A DNA stretch of 64,000 nt, taken from positions 62,001-126,000 of the forward strand of contig NZ_QAOV01000001.1 in assembly GCF_003050925.1 (NCBI RefSeq). The letters are read 5' to 3'. Under the pieces are notes generated by a model. It saw nothing but the letters and a program-made list of their open reading frames with translations. It had not been told where the DNA came from and searched no databases. This DNA is from Pseudomonas sp. GV085. GTDB taxonomy: Bacteria > Pseudomonadota > Gammaproteobacteria > Pseudomonadales > Pseudomonadaceae. How positions within the stretch are numbered: the first letter of the stretch is position 1; every line of letters begins with the position of its first letter. The translations under genes and the position numbers were made by a program. Below, in pieces: positions 24,610 to 34,958 of the stretch.

Positions 24610-25602
24610 AGCTGCCTGCTGAAACTGCTGCCGATACTGATTCGGCGACAGTTCGGTGTGCTGGCGGAACAGCCGCGCAAAGAAGCTCGCATCGTCGTAG
24701 CCGACTTCGTAACTGATGGTCTTGATGCTCTTGCGGCTGGCGGACAGCAAGCCCTTGGCGGTTTCGATGCGTAGGCGCTGCAGATAATGCAGTGGCTTGT
24801 CGCCCGTGGCGGTCTGGAAGCGGCGCATGAAGTTGCGGATGCTCATGCCGTGTTCGCGGGCGACGTCTTCGAAGCGGAACTTGTCGGCGAAGTGTTCTTC
24901 GAGCCAGTGCTGGATCTGCAGGATGATCACGTCCTGGTGCAGCTTCTGGCCACCAAACCCGATGCGTCCAGGCGCGTAGCTGCGTTGCACCTCATACAGA
25001 ATGTCCCGCGCAACGGCCTGGGACACATTGGCACCGCAGAAGCGCTCGATCAGGTAAATGTACAGATCGCATGCCGAGGTGGTACCGCCAGCACAGTACA
25101 GGTTGTCGGCGTCGGTCAGGTGCTTGTCCTGATTGAGTTGAACCTGGGGGAAGCGTTCGGCGAAGGCATTGAAGAAGCGCCAGTAGGTAGTCGCTTCCTT
25201 GCCATTGAGCAATCCGGCTTCAGCGAGCCAGAACACGCCGGTGGCTTCGCCGCACAGTACGGCACCGCGCGCATGTTGCTGGCGCAACCAGGGCAGGACT
25301 TGCGGGTAACGTTTGCAAAGGCTTTCGAAATCGTCCCAGAACGCGGGAAGAACGATGATGTCGGCGTTTTCCAGCCCGCCATCCACCGGAATCAGCACAT
25401 CGCTGAAGGTGTTGACCGGTTTGCCATCGGGGCTGACCAGGCGGGTTTCGAACGCCGGTGTCAGGCCCTGGCCCAGCTGTTTGCCGTAGCGCAGGCTGGC
25501 GAGGTGGAAGAAATCCTTGGCTTGCATGAGGGTGGAAGCGAAAACCCGGTCGATGGCCAGGATGCTGACGCGCCGCAATGGCGTGGAGGCTTGGTTAGAC
25601 AT
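24607..25602 (-). CDS. GlxA-family AraC-type transcriptional regulator
   Basis: The 331-aa protein combines an N-terminal DJ-1/PfpI-like (class I glutamine amidotransferase-like) domain, about residues 10-190, with a C-terminal AraC double helix-turn-helix (FEDVAREHGMSIRNFMRRFQ...ISYEVGYDDASFFARLFRQ). The sensing domain includes GAVLCGEATGVFWLAEAGLL, where a Cys lies in the nucleophile-elbow region. Family members respond to small metabolites such as arginine or glycine betaine. It is divergent from the acyl-CoA dehydrogenase gene (about 145 bp apart), its most likely target. Confidence 0.9.
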   Translation of the reverse strand: MSNQASTPLRRVSILAIDRVFASTLMQAKDFFHLASLRYGKQLGQGLTPAFETRLVSPDGKPVNTFSDVLIPVDGGLENADIIVLPAFWDDFESLCKRYPQVLPWLRQQHARGAVLCGEATGVFWLAEAGLLNGKEATTYWRFFNAFAERFPQVQLNQDKHLTDADNLYCAGGTTSACDLYIYLIERFCGANVSQAVARDILYEVQRSYAPGRIGFGGQKLHQDVIILQIQHWLEEHFADKFRFEDVAREHGMSIRNFMRRFQTATGDKPLHYLQRLRIETAKGLLSASRKSIKTISYEVGYDDASFFARLFRQHTELSPNQYRQQFQQAA

Positions 25603-25748
25603 AATTCAACTTTATTTTTATAGGGGGAAGTGGTCACCAGACGGCTGGATCGTCTTATTTTTTGTCGGATGTGTCCAGTGTCCTGTATCGGAGGCGAGGC
25701 TTAGGCTCTGAAGATCAATTCCCTCTAATTACAAAGAAAAGGTGTCGC

Positions 25749-26885
25749 ATGATCCCCAGAACCCTGTTCAGTTCCGAGCACGAGCTTTTCCGCGACAGCG
25801 TAAGAACGTTCCTCGAAAAAGAGGCGGTGCCGTTCCATGGGCAATGGGAAAAACAAGGCTATATCGACCGCAAACTGTGGAACAAGGCGGGGGAGGCGGG
25901 GATGCTTTGCTCGCACCTGCCGGAAGAGTACGGCGGCCTGGGGGCGGACTTTCTCTACAGTGCGGTGGTGATCGAAGAGGTGGGGCGTCTGGGTCTGACC
26001 GGCATCGGCTTTTCCCTGCATTCGGACATCGTGGCGCCGTACATCCTGCATTACGGCAGTGAAGCGCTGAAACACAAATACTTGCCGAAACTGGTGTCCG
26101 GCGAGATGGTCACCGCGATCGCCATGACCGAGCCGGGCGCCGGTTCCGATCTGCAAGGGGTGAAAACCACGGCCGTGCTCGATGGCGATGAGTACGTGAT
26201 CAACGGTTCCAAGACCTTTATCACCAACGGCTACCTGGCCGATCTGGTGATCGTCGTCGCCAAGACCGATCCGAAGGCCGGTGCGAAGGGCACCAGTCTG
26301 TTTCTGGTGGAGGCCAATACGCCGGGCTTCGACAAGGGCAAGCGCCTGGAGAAGGTCGGGATGAAAGCCCAGGACACCTCGGAGCTGTTCTTCCAGGACG
26401 TGCGTGTGCCCAGGGAAAACCTGCTGGGCCAGGCCGGGATGGGCTTTGCCTATCTGATGCAGGAGTTGCCCCAGGAGCGCCTGACGGTGGCCATAGGCGG
26501 GCTGGCTTCAGCGGAAGCGGCGCTGCAATGGACGCTGGACTACACCCGCGAGCGCAAGGCGTTCGGCAAGTCGATCGCGGACTTCCAGAATACCCGGTTC
26601 AAGCTGGCGGAGATGGCCACGGAAATCCAGATCGGCCGGGTCTTCGTCGACCGTTGCCTGGAACTGCACCTGCAAGGCAAGCTCGACGTGCCGACGGCGG
26701 CGATGGCCAAGTACTGGGGCACCGATCTGCAATGCAAGGTACTCGACGAGTGTGTGCAGTTGCACGGCGGTTACGGGTTCATGTGGGAGTACCCGATCGC
26801 GCGGGCATGGGCGGATGCGCGGGTGCAGCGGATTTATGCCGGGACCAATGAAATCATGAAGGAAATCATCGCCAGATCATTGTAG
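25749..26885 (+). CDS. Acyl-CoA dehydrogenase, LCAD-like
   Basis: The 378-aa flavoenzyme has the family blocks AMTEPGAGSDLQGVKTTA (FAD/substrate) and QLHGGYGFMWEYPIAR. At the position that holds the catalytic base in short/medium-chain enzymes (YEGT), this protein has IYAGTNEIMKEI with Ala364. Like long-chain and isovaleryl enzymes it keeps LPQERL, where Glu243 is the likely base. It removes two hydrogens at C2-C3 of an acyl-CoA and passes electrons to ETF. The ATG at 25749 follows AAAAGG. The preferred chain is not known. Confidence 0.92.
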   Translation: MIPRTLFSSEHELFRDSVRTFLEKEAVPFHGQWEKQGYIDRKLWNKAGEAGMLCSHLPEEYGGLGADFLYSAVVIEEVGRLGLTGIGFSLHSDIVAPYILHYGSEALKHKYLPKLVSGEMVTAIAMTEPGAGSDLQGVKTTAVLDGDEYVINGSKTFITNGYLADLVIVVAKTDPKAGAKGTSLFLVEANTPGFDKGKRLEKVGMKAQDTSELFFQDVRVPRENLLGQAGMGFAYLMQELPQERLTVAIGGLASAEAALQWTLDYTRERKAFGKSIADFQNTRFKLAEMATEIQIGRVFVDRCLELHLQGKLDVPTAAMAKYWGTDLQCKVLDECVQLHGGYGFMWEYPIARAWADARVQRIYAGTNEIMKEIIARSL

Positions 26886-26981
26886 GAGCGAGCTCGCTCG
26901 CGATGGTCGTCAACGATAACGTTGAAAACCTGACACCCAACGGAGTGCTCAGGTTTTTCGCGAGCAAGCTCGCTCCTACAA
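26884..26981. repeat. REP pair (BIME) after the acyl-CoA dehydrogenase gene
   Basis: TGTAGGAGCGAGCTCGCTCG and an inverse copy ending CGAGCAAGCTCGCTCCTACA flank a spacer beginning GATGGTCGTCAACGATAACG. It lies between two convergent genes. Confidence 0.88.
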
Positions 26982-26988
26982 GTGGGGG

Positions 26989-28029
26989 TTATGGAGCAGG
27001 GTTCGGATGATCCTTGTGAATCGCCTCGATCCCTTCCAGTACCTCCTCCGACAATTTCAGATCAAAACTGGCGATGTTGCTCTCCAGTTGCTCCATCGTG
27101 GTCGCGCCAATGATGTTGCTGGTCACGAACGGCTGCTGCGTCACGAACGCCAGGGCCATTTGCGCCGGGTCCAGGCCGTGCTCGCGAGCCAGGGCCACGT
27201 AACGGCTACAGGCCGCTTCCGACTGCGGGTTGAAATAGCGGCTGAAGCGGCTGTAGAGGCTCAGGCGACCTTTTGGCGGGCGGGCACCACCTTCGTATTT
27301 GCCTGAAAGGAAGCCGAACGCCAGCGGCGAATAGGCGAGCAAGCCGCATTGCTCGCGGATGGCGATTTCCGCCAGGCCGACTTCAAAGCTGCGGTTGAGC
27401 AGGTTGTACGGGTTCTGGATCGACACCGCGCGCGGCCAGCCTCGGGCTTCGGCCAGGGCCAGGAAGCGCATGGTGCCCCACGGCGTCTCGTTGGACAGGC
27501 CGATGTGGCGGATCTTGCCGGCGCGGACCTGCTCGTCCAGTGCTTCGAGGGTGTCTTCCAGCGGGGTCAGGTTGGCTTCGATCTTGTGCTTGTAGCCGAG
27601 TTGCCCGAAGAAATTGGTGCTGCGCTCCGGCCAGTGCAATTGATACAGGTCGATGTAATCGGTCTGCAGGCGCTGAAGGCTGGCGTCCACCGCTTCGCTG
27701 ATGTGCCGGCGGTTGTGGCGCAGGCTTTTATCGCGGATGTAGTCGATGGTGTTGCCGGGGCCGGCGATCTTGCTGGCCAGGATCCAGTCGGCGCGGTCGC
27801 CGCGGCTTTTGAAATAATTGCCGATATAGCGTTCGGTGGTGGCGTAGGTTTCGGCCTTGGGTGGTACCGGGTACATCTCGGCGGTGTCGATGAAGTTGAT
27901 CCCGGCGCCCTTGGCCCGCTCGATCTGGGCGAAGGCGTCTGCCTCGCTGTTTTGCTCGCCCCAGGTCATGGTTCCGAGGCAGAGGGCACTCACGTTCAGA
28001 TTGGTTCGGCCTAGCTGGCGATAGTCCAT
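26989..28029 (-). CDS. Aldo/keto reductase, Tas family
   Basis: The 346-aa protein is an AKR with the NADPH-barrel blocks LCLGTMTWGEQNSEADAFAQ, the catalytic Asp-Tyr region NFIDTAEMYPVPP, Lys in ILASKIAGP and His in LYQLHWPER. Length and motifs closely follow E. coli Tas, a reductase of unknown natural substrate that can suppress tyrosine auxotrophy. The ATG at 28029 has AAGGAG 6 nt upstream. It is divergent from rplM. Confidence 0.92.
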   Translation of the reverse strand: MDYRQLGRTNLNVSALCLGTMTWGEQNSEADAFAQIERAKGAGINFIDTAEMYPVPPKAETYATTERYIGNYFKSRGDRADWILASKIAGPGNTIDYIRDKSLRHNRRHISEAVDASLQRLQTDYIDLYQLHWPERSTNFFGQLGYKHKIEANLTPLEDTLEALDEQVRAGKIRHIGLSNETPWGTMRFLALAEARGWPRAVSIQNPYNLLNRSFEVGLAEIAIREQCGLLAYSPLAFGFLSGKYEGGARPPKGRLSLYSRFSRYFNPQSEAACSRYVALAREHGLDPAQMALAFVTQQPFVTSNIIGATTMEQLESNIASFDLKLSEEVLEGIEAIHKDHPNPAP

Positions 28030-28199
28030 CGGGTGCTCCTTGGGCAAAACAATCATAAAAGCAGGTTGAATTATTTTTCGCAATCTGCATAATTGCGCAC
28101 CTCTTTCTGCAGTGGAAGTGATGCGCCGCCGCCGAAGAATCTTGCCGTTGAACGGACGCGCCGACCCGAGCCCCCGAAAGCGTCTGTATCCGGCTGCCT

Positions 28200-28274
28200 T
28201 TGACTTGTCAAAGTACGCACTATTCAGTAAGATCCGCCGTCTAATTTACAGGGCGGCCCCTGAGGCTATAAAGA
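28200..28274 (+). promoter_or_regulatory. rplM promoter and structured leader
   Basis: A -35 TTGACT (28200-28205) is followed at 17 bp by a weak -10 TTCAGT. The short leader contains a stem CCGCC...GGCGG (about 28233-28255) just before the GAGG ribosome site. Autoregulation by L13 is known for E. coli rplM; here it is an analogy. Confidence 0.45.
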
Positions 28275-28703
28275 ATGAAAACTTTTACTGCTAAACCGGA
28301 AACAGTAAAGCGCGACTGGTTTGTCGTCGACGCTGCTGGTCAGACCCTGGGTCGTCTGGCCACCGAAATCGCGAGCCGTCTGCGTGGCAAGCACAAGCCT
28401 GAGTACACTCCTCACGTTGACACCGGCGACTACATCGTCGTAATCAACGCTGAGCAGATCCGTGTTACCGGTGCTAAAACCACTGACAAAATGTACTACT
28501 CCCACTCCGGTTTCCCGGGCGGCATCAAGTCGATCAACTTTGAAAAGCTGATCGCCAAGGCCCCTGAGCGCGTGATCGAGACCGCGGTTAAAGGCATGCT
28601 GCCTAAGAACCCGCTGGGTCGCGACATGTACCGTAAGCTGAAAGTCTATGCGGGCGCTGCACACCCACATACTGCTCAGCAGCCCCAAGAACTGAAGTTT
28701 TAA
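28275..28703 (+). CDS. rplM: Ribosomal protein L13
   Basis: The 142-aa protein [20 protein letters not shown]... is a clear L13, with the conserved [14 protein letters not shown] and [21 protein letters not shown] blocks. It assembles early into the 50S subunit. It is 14 bp upstream of rpsI; the pair is the usual L13-S9 operon and ends at a shared terminator. Confidence 0.99.
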   Translation: MKTFTAKPETVKRDWFVVDAAGQTLGRLATEIASRLRGKHKPEYTPHVDTGDYIVVINAEQIRVTGAKTTDKMYYSHSGFPGGIKSINFEKLIAKAPERVIETAVKGMLPKNPLGRDMYRKLKVYAGAAHPHTAQQPQELKF

Positions 28704-28717
28704 CGGAATAGTACATT

Positions 28718-29110
28718 ATGTCGGCGACTCAAAATTACGGCACTGGCCGTCGCAAGACCGCAACCGCACGCGTTTTCCTGCGTCCGGGTACTGGTAACAT
28801 CTCCATCAACAACCGTTCGCTGGATAATTTCTTCGGCCGCGAAACTGCCCGCATGGTAGTTCGTCAGCCGCTGGAATTGACTGAGACTGTCGAGAAGTTC
28901 GACATCTACGTCACCGTGATCGGCGGTGGTGTAAGTGGTCAGGCTGGCGCAATCCGCCACGGCATCACTCGCGCTCTGATGGACTACGACGAGACTCTGC
29001 GCGGCGCCCTGCGTAAAGCCGGCTTCGTAACCCGCGATGCTCGTGAAGTTGAACGTAAGAAAGTCGGTCTGCGTAAAGCGCGTAAGCGTCCGCAGTACTC
29101 GAAGCGTTAA
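28718..29110 (+). CDS. rpsI: Ribosomal protein S9
   Basis: The 130-aa protein shows the S9 signature [17 protein letters not shown] and the basic C-terminal tail ending RKRPQYSKR that reaches the P-site tRNA. It is cotranscribed with rplM. The ATG at 28718 gives the standard length. Confidence 0.99.
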   Translation: MSATQNYGTGRRKTATARVFLRPGTGNISINNRSLDNFFGRETARMVVRQPLELTETVEKFDIYVTVIGGGVSGQAGAIRHGITRALMDYDETLRGALRKAGFVTRDAREVERKKVGLRKARKRPQYSKR

Positions 29111-29132
29111 TTCGCTTTCACGTTCAAAAAAG

Positions 29133-29169
29133 AACGCCCAGTTTCCTCACGGAGCTGGGCGTTTTTTTT
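29133..29169 (+). terminator. Rho-independent terminator of rplM-rpsI
   Basis: AACGCCCAG (29133-29141) pairs with CTGGGCGTT (29155-29163), followed by an unbroken T run. Confidence 0.93.
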
Positions 29170-29206
29170 GTGTCTGCGATTTATCGAAGAATTGCGCTGT
29201 GACAAC

Positions 29207-29233
29207 TTGCCACATCCGCAGACGCCCTATACT
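29207..29233 (+). promoter_or_regulatory. Possible petA promoter
   Basis: TATACT at 29228-29233 with TTGCCA at 29207-29212 (15-bp spacing) lies about 147 bp before the petA start. The spacing is short, so the -35 assignment is uncertain. Confidence 0.35.
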
Positions 29234-29379
29234 ACAAGGCTTGGGGGTGCTGGGCTCCGGTAATTACCTTGTCAGAATTGGGGCTTTTCATTACCATTCG
29301 GCAAAATTTTTATAAGTACATAGATTTACTTAGTAGACGCCTGATTTAACAGGCCACAAAGCTGATGGGAGAGGACTGA

Positions 29380-29973
29380 ATGAGCAATGACGGCGTGAAT
29401 GCAGGCCGGCGTCGCTTCTTGGTAGCAGCCACATCCGTGGTGGGTGCTGCAGGAGCGGTGGGGGCTGCGGTCCCGTTCGTGGGGTCATGGTTTCCCAGTG
29501 CCAAGGCGAAAGCCGCAGGTGCACCGGTGAAAGTGAATGTCAGCAAAGTCGAGCCAGGTCAGCAGATGATTGCTGAGTGGCGCGGCCAGCCGGTGTTCAT
29601 CGTCCGCCGTACGCCGGAAATCCTGGGGAATCTGAAGAAGATCGAGGGCCAGCTCGTTGACCCGACCTCCAAGAACTCGATACAACCGACTTACGTTGAT
29701 CCGGAAACCCGTTCGATCAAACCTGAGGTTCTGCTGCTGGTCGGTATCTGCACGCACCTGGGTTGCTCGCCGACCTTCCGTCCCGAAGTGGCACCTGCGG
29801 ATCTGGGGAAAGACTGGGTAGGCGGTTATTTCTGCCCTTGCCACGGTTCCCACTACGATCTGGCTGGTCGCGTCTACAAGTCGCAACCTGCGCCTTTGAA
29901 CCTGCCAGTTCCCCCGCATTCCTATGAGACCGACGACATCATTGTCATTGGCGTCGATACGGAGAAGGCGTGA
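29380..29973 (+). CDS. petA: Ubiquinol-cytochrome c reductase Rieske iron-sulfur subunit
   Basis: The 197-aa subunit of cytochrome bc1 has an N-terminal twin-arginine-like region RRRFLVAATS and a membrane anchor. The 2Fe-2S motifs are CTHLGC (Cys124, His126; Cys129) and CPCHGSH (Cys152, His155; Cys154), where Cys129 and Cys154 form the disulfide. It takes electrons from ubiquinol at the periplasmic side. GGAGAGG precedes the ATG, and the stop overlaps the petB start (ATGA), so translation is coupled. Confidence 0.98.
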   Translation: MSNDGVNAGRRRFLVAATSVVGAAGAVGAAVPFVGSWFPSAKAKAAGAPVKVNVSKVEPGQQMIAEWRGQPVFIVRRTPEILGNLKKIEGQLVDPTSKNSIQPTYVDPETRSIKPEVLLLVGICTHLGCSPTFRPEVAPADLGKDWVGGYFCPCHGSHYDLAGRVYKSQPAPLNLPVPPHSYETDDIIVIGVDTEKA

Positions 29974-31184
29974 TGAGCAAATTCATGGATTGGGTTGATG
30001 CACGCTTTCCCGCCACCAAGATGTGGGAAGACCATCTCAGCAAGTATTACGCTCCGAAGAACTTCAACTTCTTCTATTTCTTTGGCTCCCTGGCGCTGCT
30101 CGTTCTGGTCAACCAGATCGTTACCGGCGTCTGGCTGACCATGAGCTATAACCCGTCGGCGGAAGAGGCGTTTGCCTCCGTCGAATACATCATGCGCGAC
30201 GTCGAGTACGGCTCGATCCTGCGTCTGCTGCACTCCACCGGCGCTTCGGCGTTCTTCATCGTGGTCTATCTGCACATGTTCCGTGGCCTGCTCTACGGTT
30301 CGTACCAGAAGCCGCGTGAACTGGTGTGGGTCTTCGGCATGCTGATCTACCTGGCGCTGATGGCCGAAGCCTTCATGGGGTACCTGCTGCCGTGGGGGCA
30401 GATGTCGTACTGGGGTGCCCAGGTAATCATCTCGCTGTTCGGTGCGATCCCGGTCATCGGCAACGACCTGACCCAGTGGATTCGTGGTGACTACCTGATT
30501 TCCGGTATTACCCTGAACCGTTTCTTCGCCTTGCACGTGGTTGCCCTGCCGATCGTTATCCTGGGTCTGGTGGTGCTGCACATCCTGGCGTTGCACGAAG
30601 TCGGCTCGAACAACCCGGACGGCGTGGACATCAAGAAGCACAAGGACGAAAACGGCATACCGCTGGACGGCATTGCCTTCCATCCGTACTACACCGTGAA
30701 AGATATCGTCGGCGTGGTGGTGTTCCTGTTCATCTTCTGCTCGATCGTGTTCTTCTTCCCGGAAATGGGCGGCTATTTCCTCGAGAAGCCGAACTTTGAA
30801 GTGGCGAACGCCTTCAAGACCCCAGAGCACATCGCTCCGGTCTGGTACTTCACCCCGTTCTACGCCATCTTGCGTGCGATTCCGGACAAACTCCTTGGTG
30901 TGATCGCCATGGGCGCGGCCATTGCTGTGCTGTTCGTCCTGCCATGGCTGGACCGTAGTCCGGTCAAGTCGATGCGCTACAAAGGCTGGCTGAGCAAGAT
31001 CTGGCTCTGGTTGTTCTGCATCGCGTTCGTGATCCTGGGTGTGCTGGGCGTATTGGCTCCAACCCCTGAACGTACGTTGCTGTCGCAGGTATGTACCTTC
31101 CTGTACTTCGCCTACTTCATTCTGATGCCGTTCTACACCCGGCTCGAGAAGACCAAACCGGTTCCGGAAAGGGTGACTGGCTGA
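29973..31184 (+). CDS. petB: Cytochrome b subunit of the bc1 complex
   Basis: The 403-aa membrane protein has eight hydrophobic helices. The haem-ligand histidines appear in LHSTGASAFFIVVYLHMFRG and in FFALHVVALPIVILGLVVLHIL, and the quinol-site PEWY-type motif appears as the variant PVWYFTPFYAILR. The 29973 ATG overlaps the petA stop. It forms the quinol-oxidising core with petA and petC. Confidence 0.98.
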   Translation: MSKFMDWVDARFPATKMWEDHLSKYYAPKNFNFFYFFGSLALLVLVNQIVTGVWLTMSYNPSAEEAFASVEYIMRDVEYGSILRLLHSTGASAFFIVVYLHMFRGLLYGSYQKPRELVWVFGMLIYLALMAEAFMGYLLPWGQMSYWGAQVIISLFGAIPVIGNDLTQWIRGDYLISGITLNRFFALHVVALPIVILGLVVLHILALHEVGSNNPDGVDIKKHKDENGIPLDGIAFHPYYTVKDIVGVVVFLFIFCSIVFFFPEMGGYFLEKPNFEVANAFKTPEHIAPVWYFTPFYAILRAIPDKLLGVIAMGAAIAVLFVLPWLDRSPVKSMRYKGWLSKIWLWLFCIAFVILGVLGVLAPTPERTLLSQVCTFLYFAYFILMPFYTRLEKTKPVPERVTG

Positions 31185-31966
31185 TGAAAAAACTATTTGC
31201 TGTATTGATGCTCGCTGCGCTGCCAGTGTTCGCTTTCGCAGCCGAGCACGGTGGCCCTGAGCTGGAAAAAGTCGACATCGACGTTTCCGATAAAGCAGCC
31301 ATGCAGGATGGTGCACGTACGTTCGCCAACTACTGCATGGGTTGCCACAGTGCCAAGTTCCAACGCTATGAGCGAGTTGCCGACGACCTGGGCATTCCCC
31401 ATGAGTTGATGATGGAGAAGCTGATGTTCACTGGTGCCAAGATCGGTGACCACATGAGCATCGGCATGCAGCCGGCGGACGCCAAGGCCTGGTTTGGCGC
31501 TGCGCCGCCGGATCTGACCCTGGTTGCCCGTGTTCGCGGTACCGATTGGCTCTACGGTTACCTGAAGTCGTTCTACGAAGATCCGTCGCGTCCATGGGGT
31601 GTGAACAACAAGGTCTTCCCGAACGTGGGCATGCCAAACGTCCTGGCCGGCCTGCAAGGTCGCCAGGTGGTTGGTTGCAAACAGGTTCAGATCGTCGAAG
31701 GCGGCAAAAAGCAATTTGATCCGCTGACCGGTACGCCATTGACTCATGAAGCGTGCGATCAACTGACCATCGTGCCGAAAAGCGGTGCTCTGACTGAAGA
31801 GCAGTTCGATGAGAAGGTCAAGAATCTGGTAACCTTCCTGGCTTACTCGGCTAACCCGGTTAAGCTGCAACATCAGCGCATCGGTACGTACGTATTGTTG
31901 TACCTGGCGTTCTTCTTCGTCTTCGCTTACCTGCTCAAGCGCGAATACTGGAAAGACGTGCACTGA
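31184..31966 (+). CDS. petC: Cytochrome c1 subunit of the bc1 complex
   Basis: The 260-aa protein has a cleavable signal peptide (MKKLFAVLMLAALPVFAFAA), a covalent haem motif CMGCH at residues 51-55, and a C-terminal membrane anchor (YVLLYLAFFFVFAYLL) before a basic end. The axial Met lies in the later half. It passes electrons from the Rieske centre to soluble cytochrome c. The start codon overlaps the petB stop, completing the petABC operon. Confidence 0.98.
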   Translation: MKKLFAVLMLAALPVFAFAAEHGGPELEKVDIDVSDKAAMQDGARTFANYCMGCHSAKFQRYERVADDLGIPHELMMEKLMFTGAKIGDHMSIGMQPADAKAWFGAAPPDLTLVARVRGTDWLYGYLKSFYEDPSRPWGVNNKVFPNVGMPNVLAGLQGRQVVGCKQVQIVEGGKKQFDPLTGTPLTHEACDQLTIVPKSGALTEEQFDEKVKNLVTFLAYSANPVKLQHQRIGTYVLLYLAFFFVFAYLLKREYWKDVH

Positions 31967-31995
31967 TAAAGCTTCAAGCTATTGCTGTTAATCGC

Positions 31996-32079
31996 GCGCG
32001 CCCAAGGGCGCCTCTGAAGATGTAGCGAGCCTGGTTATCCAGTCGTTACGGGAGGCGCCCTCTGGGCGCGCTCGTTTTT
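31996..32079 (+). terminator. Large hairpin terminator after petC
   Basis: Long GC-rich arms (31996-32014 and 32052-32071) can pair as one extended stem or as two smaller hairpins, followed by TCGTTTTTC. It separates petABC from sspA. Confidence 0.75.
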
Positions 32080-32116
32080 CCGCGTTCGATAATTTCTACA
32101 AGCGAGGAGGATCGCC

Positions 32117-32734
32117 ATGGGCGTGACCAATCGGTTGGCCTGTTACTCCGACCCCGCCGACCACTATTCCCACCGAGTGCGCATCGTACTGGCAGAGAAG
32201 GGTGTCAGCGCCGAGATCATTTACGTGGAAGCTGGACGTCAGCCACCTAAACTGATTGAGGTGAACCCTTACGGCAGCTTGCCCACCCTGGTCGATCGCG
32301 ACCTGGCGTTGTGGGAGTCGACTGTGGTGATGGAATATCTGGATGAGCGTTACCCGCACCCGCCGCTACTGCCGGTTTATCCCGTGGCGCGTGCCAACAG
32401 TCGCCTGCTGATACACCGTATTCAGCGAGATTGGTGTGGTCTGGTGGACCTGATTCTGGATTCGCGGACCAAGGAAGCGGCCCGTGCCGTGGCTCGTAAA
32501 GAGTTACGCGAAAGCCTGACGGGTGTGTCGCCACTGTTCGCCGACAAACCGTTTTTCCTCAGCGAGGAACAAAGTCTGGTGGACTGCTGCCTACTACCAA
32601 TACTCTGGCGATTGCCGATTCTGGGTATAGAACTGCCGCGGCCGGCCAAGCCGCTGCTTGATTATATGGAGCGCCAGTTTGCGCGTGAGGCTTTCCAGGC
32701 GAGTCTGTCTGGTGTCGAACGCGATATGCGCTAA
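32117..32734 (+). CDS. sspA: Stringent starvation protein A
   Basis: The 205-aa protein has a glutathione-S-transferase fold: N-terminal thioredoxin-like part [23 protein letters not shown], the cis-Pro block [13 protein letters not shown] and a helical C-terminal domain. SspA binds RNA polymerase and acts in stationary-phase and stress transcription; in Pseudomonas it also influences virulence. AGGAGG precedes the ATG. It is followed by sspB after 16 bp. Confidence 0.96.
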   Translation: MGVTNRLACYSDPADHYSHRVRIVLAEKGVSAEIIYVEAGRQPPKLIEVNPYGSLPTLVDRDLALWESTVVMEYLDERYPHPPLLPVYPVARANSRLLIHRIQRDWCGLVDLILDSRTKEAARAVARKELRESLTGVSPLFADKPFFLSEEQSLVDCCLLPILWRLPILGIELPRPAKPLLDYMERQFAREAFQASLSGVERDMR

Positions 32735-32750
32735 GGCTTAAGGAGCCGCT

Positions 32751-33164
32751 ATGAACTCCAGTCGACCTTATCTGGTCCGCGCGCTCTATGAGTGGATTGT
32801 GGACAACGATTGCACCCCGCACATGCTGGTCAATTCCGAGTATCCGTCGGTACAGGTGCCTCAGGGTTTTGCCAGTGACGGACAAATCGTCCTGAACGTA
32901 TCGCCGCAGGCCGTGCGCCACTTGCACATGGATAACGAGGCGGTCAGTTTCGAGGGGCGCTTTGGTGGAGTGCCGCACACCTTGTACGTGCCTATAGCAT
33001 CGATCCTGGGTATCTACGCCCGGGAGAATGGTCAGGGCATGGTGTTTGATCTGGAATCGCCGATGGGCGAGGACGAAGAGATCGAGCCGGATGACGATCT
33101 TCCACCACCCGACAGTGAGCCACCGCGTCCAAGCGGTCGACCCAGTTTGAAGGTGGTGAAGTAA
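32751..33164 (+). CDS. sspB: ClpXP specificity-enhancing factor SspB
   Basis: The 137-aa protein has the SspB substrate-binding domain (RPYLVRALYEWIVDNDCTPH...YVPIASILGIYARENG, about residues 5-108). A disordered acidic and Pro-rich linker follows, ending in the ClpX-binding tail RPSLKVVK. SspB delivers ssrA-tagged proteins to ClpXP. The last six codons form part of an unusual 35-bp palindrome. Confidence 0.97.
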   Translation: MNSSRPYLVRALYEWIVDNDCTPHMLVNSEYPSVQVPQGFASDGQIVLNVSPQAVRHLHMDNEAVSFEGRFGGVPHTLYVPIASILGIYARENGQGMVFDLESPMGEDEEIEPDDDLPPPDSEPPRPSGRPSLKVVK

Positions 33165-33218
33165 TAAAAAAGGCGATCCGAGAGGATCGCCTTTTTTATT
33201 ACTTCACCACCTTCAAAC
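33145..33218. terminator. Perfect 35-bp-arm palindrome acting as bidirectional terminator
   Basis: The arms 33145-33179 and 33184-33218 are exact complements around a GAGA loop. The core GGCGATCC/GGATCGCC with flanking A6/T6 is an ordinary bidirectional terminator. The arms extend through the sspB stop codon and 17 coding bases, which are copied in inverse beyond the terminator. Confidence 0.95.
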
Positions 33219-33220
33219 GA

Positions 33221-33317
33221 TGTAGGAGCGAGCTTGCTCGCGATGGTCGTGAACGATGACGCGGGCTGGAGCGCATTCACCGGACGTTTTTCGCGAGCAG
33301 GCTCGCTCCTACAGGAT
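33221..33317. repeat. REP pair (BIME) between sspB and dolP
   Basis: TGTAGGAGCGAGCTTGCTCG and an inverse copy ending GCAGGCTCGCTCCTACAG enclose a spacer that starts GATGGTCGTGAACGATGACG. It begins 2 bp after the sspB palindrome. Confidence 0.9.
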
Positions 33318-33322
33318 GAGGT

Positions 33323-34957
<1,635 letters not shown>

Positions 34958-34958
<1 letters not shown>

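Noticed and set aside
29922..31316. 464-aa minus-strand frame opposite petB
   Set aside because: His/Gln/Arg-rich translation typical of antisense of a membrane-protein gene.
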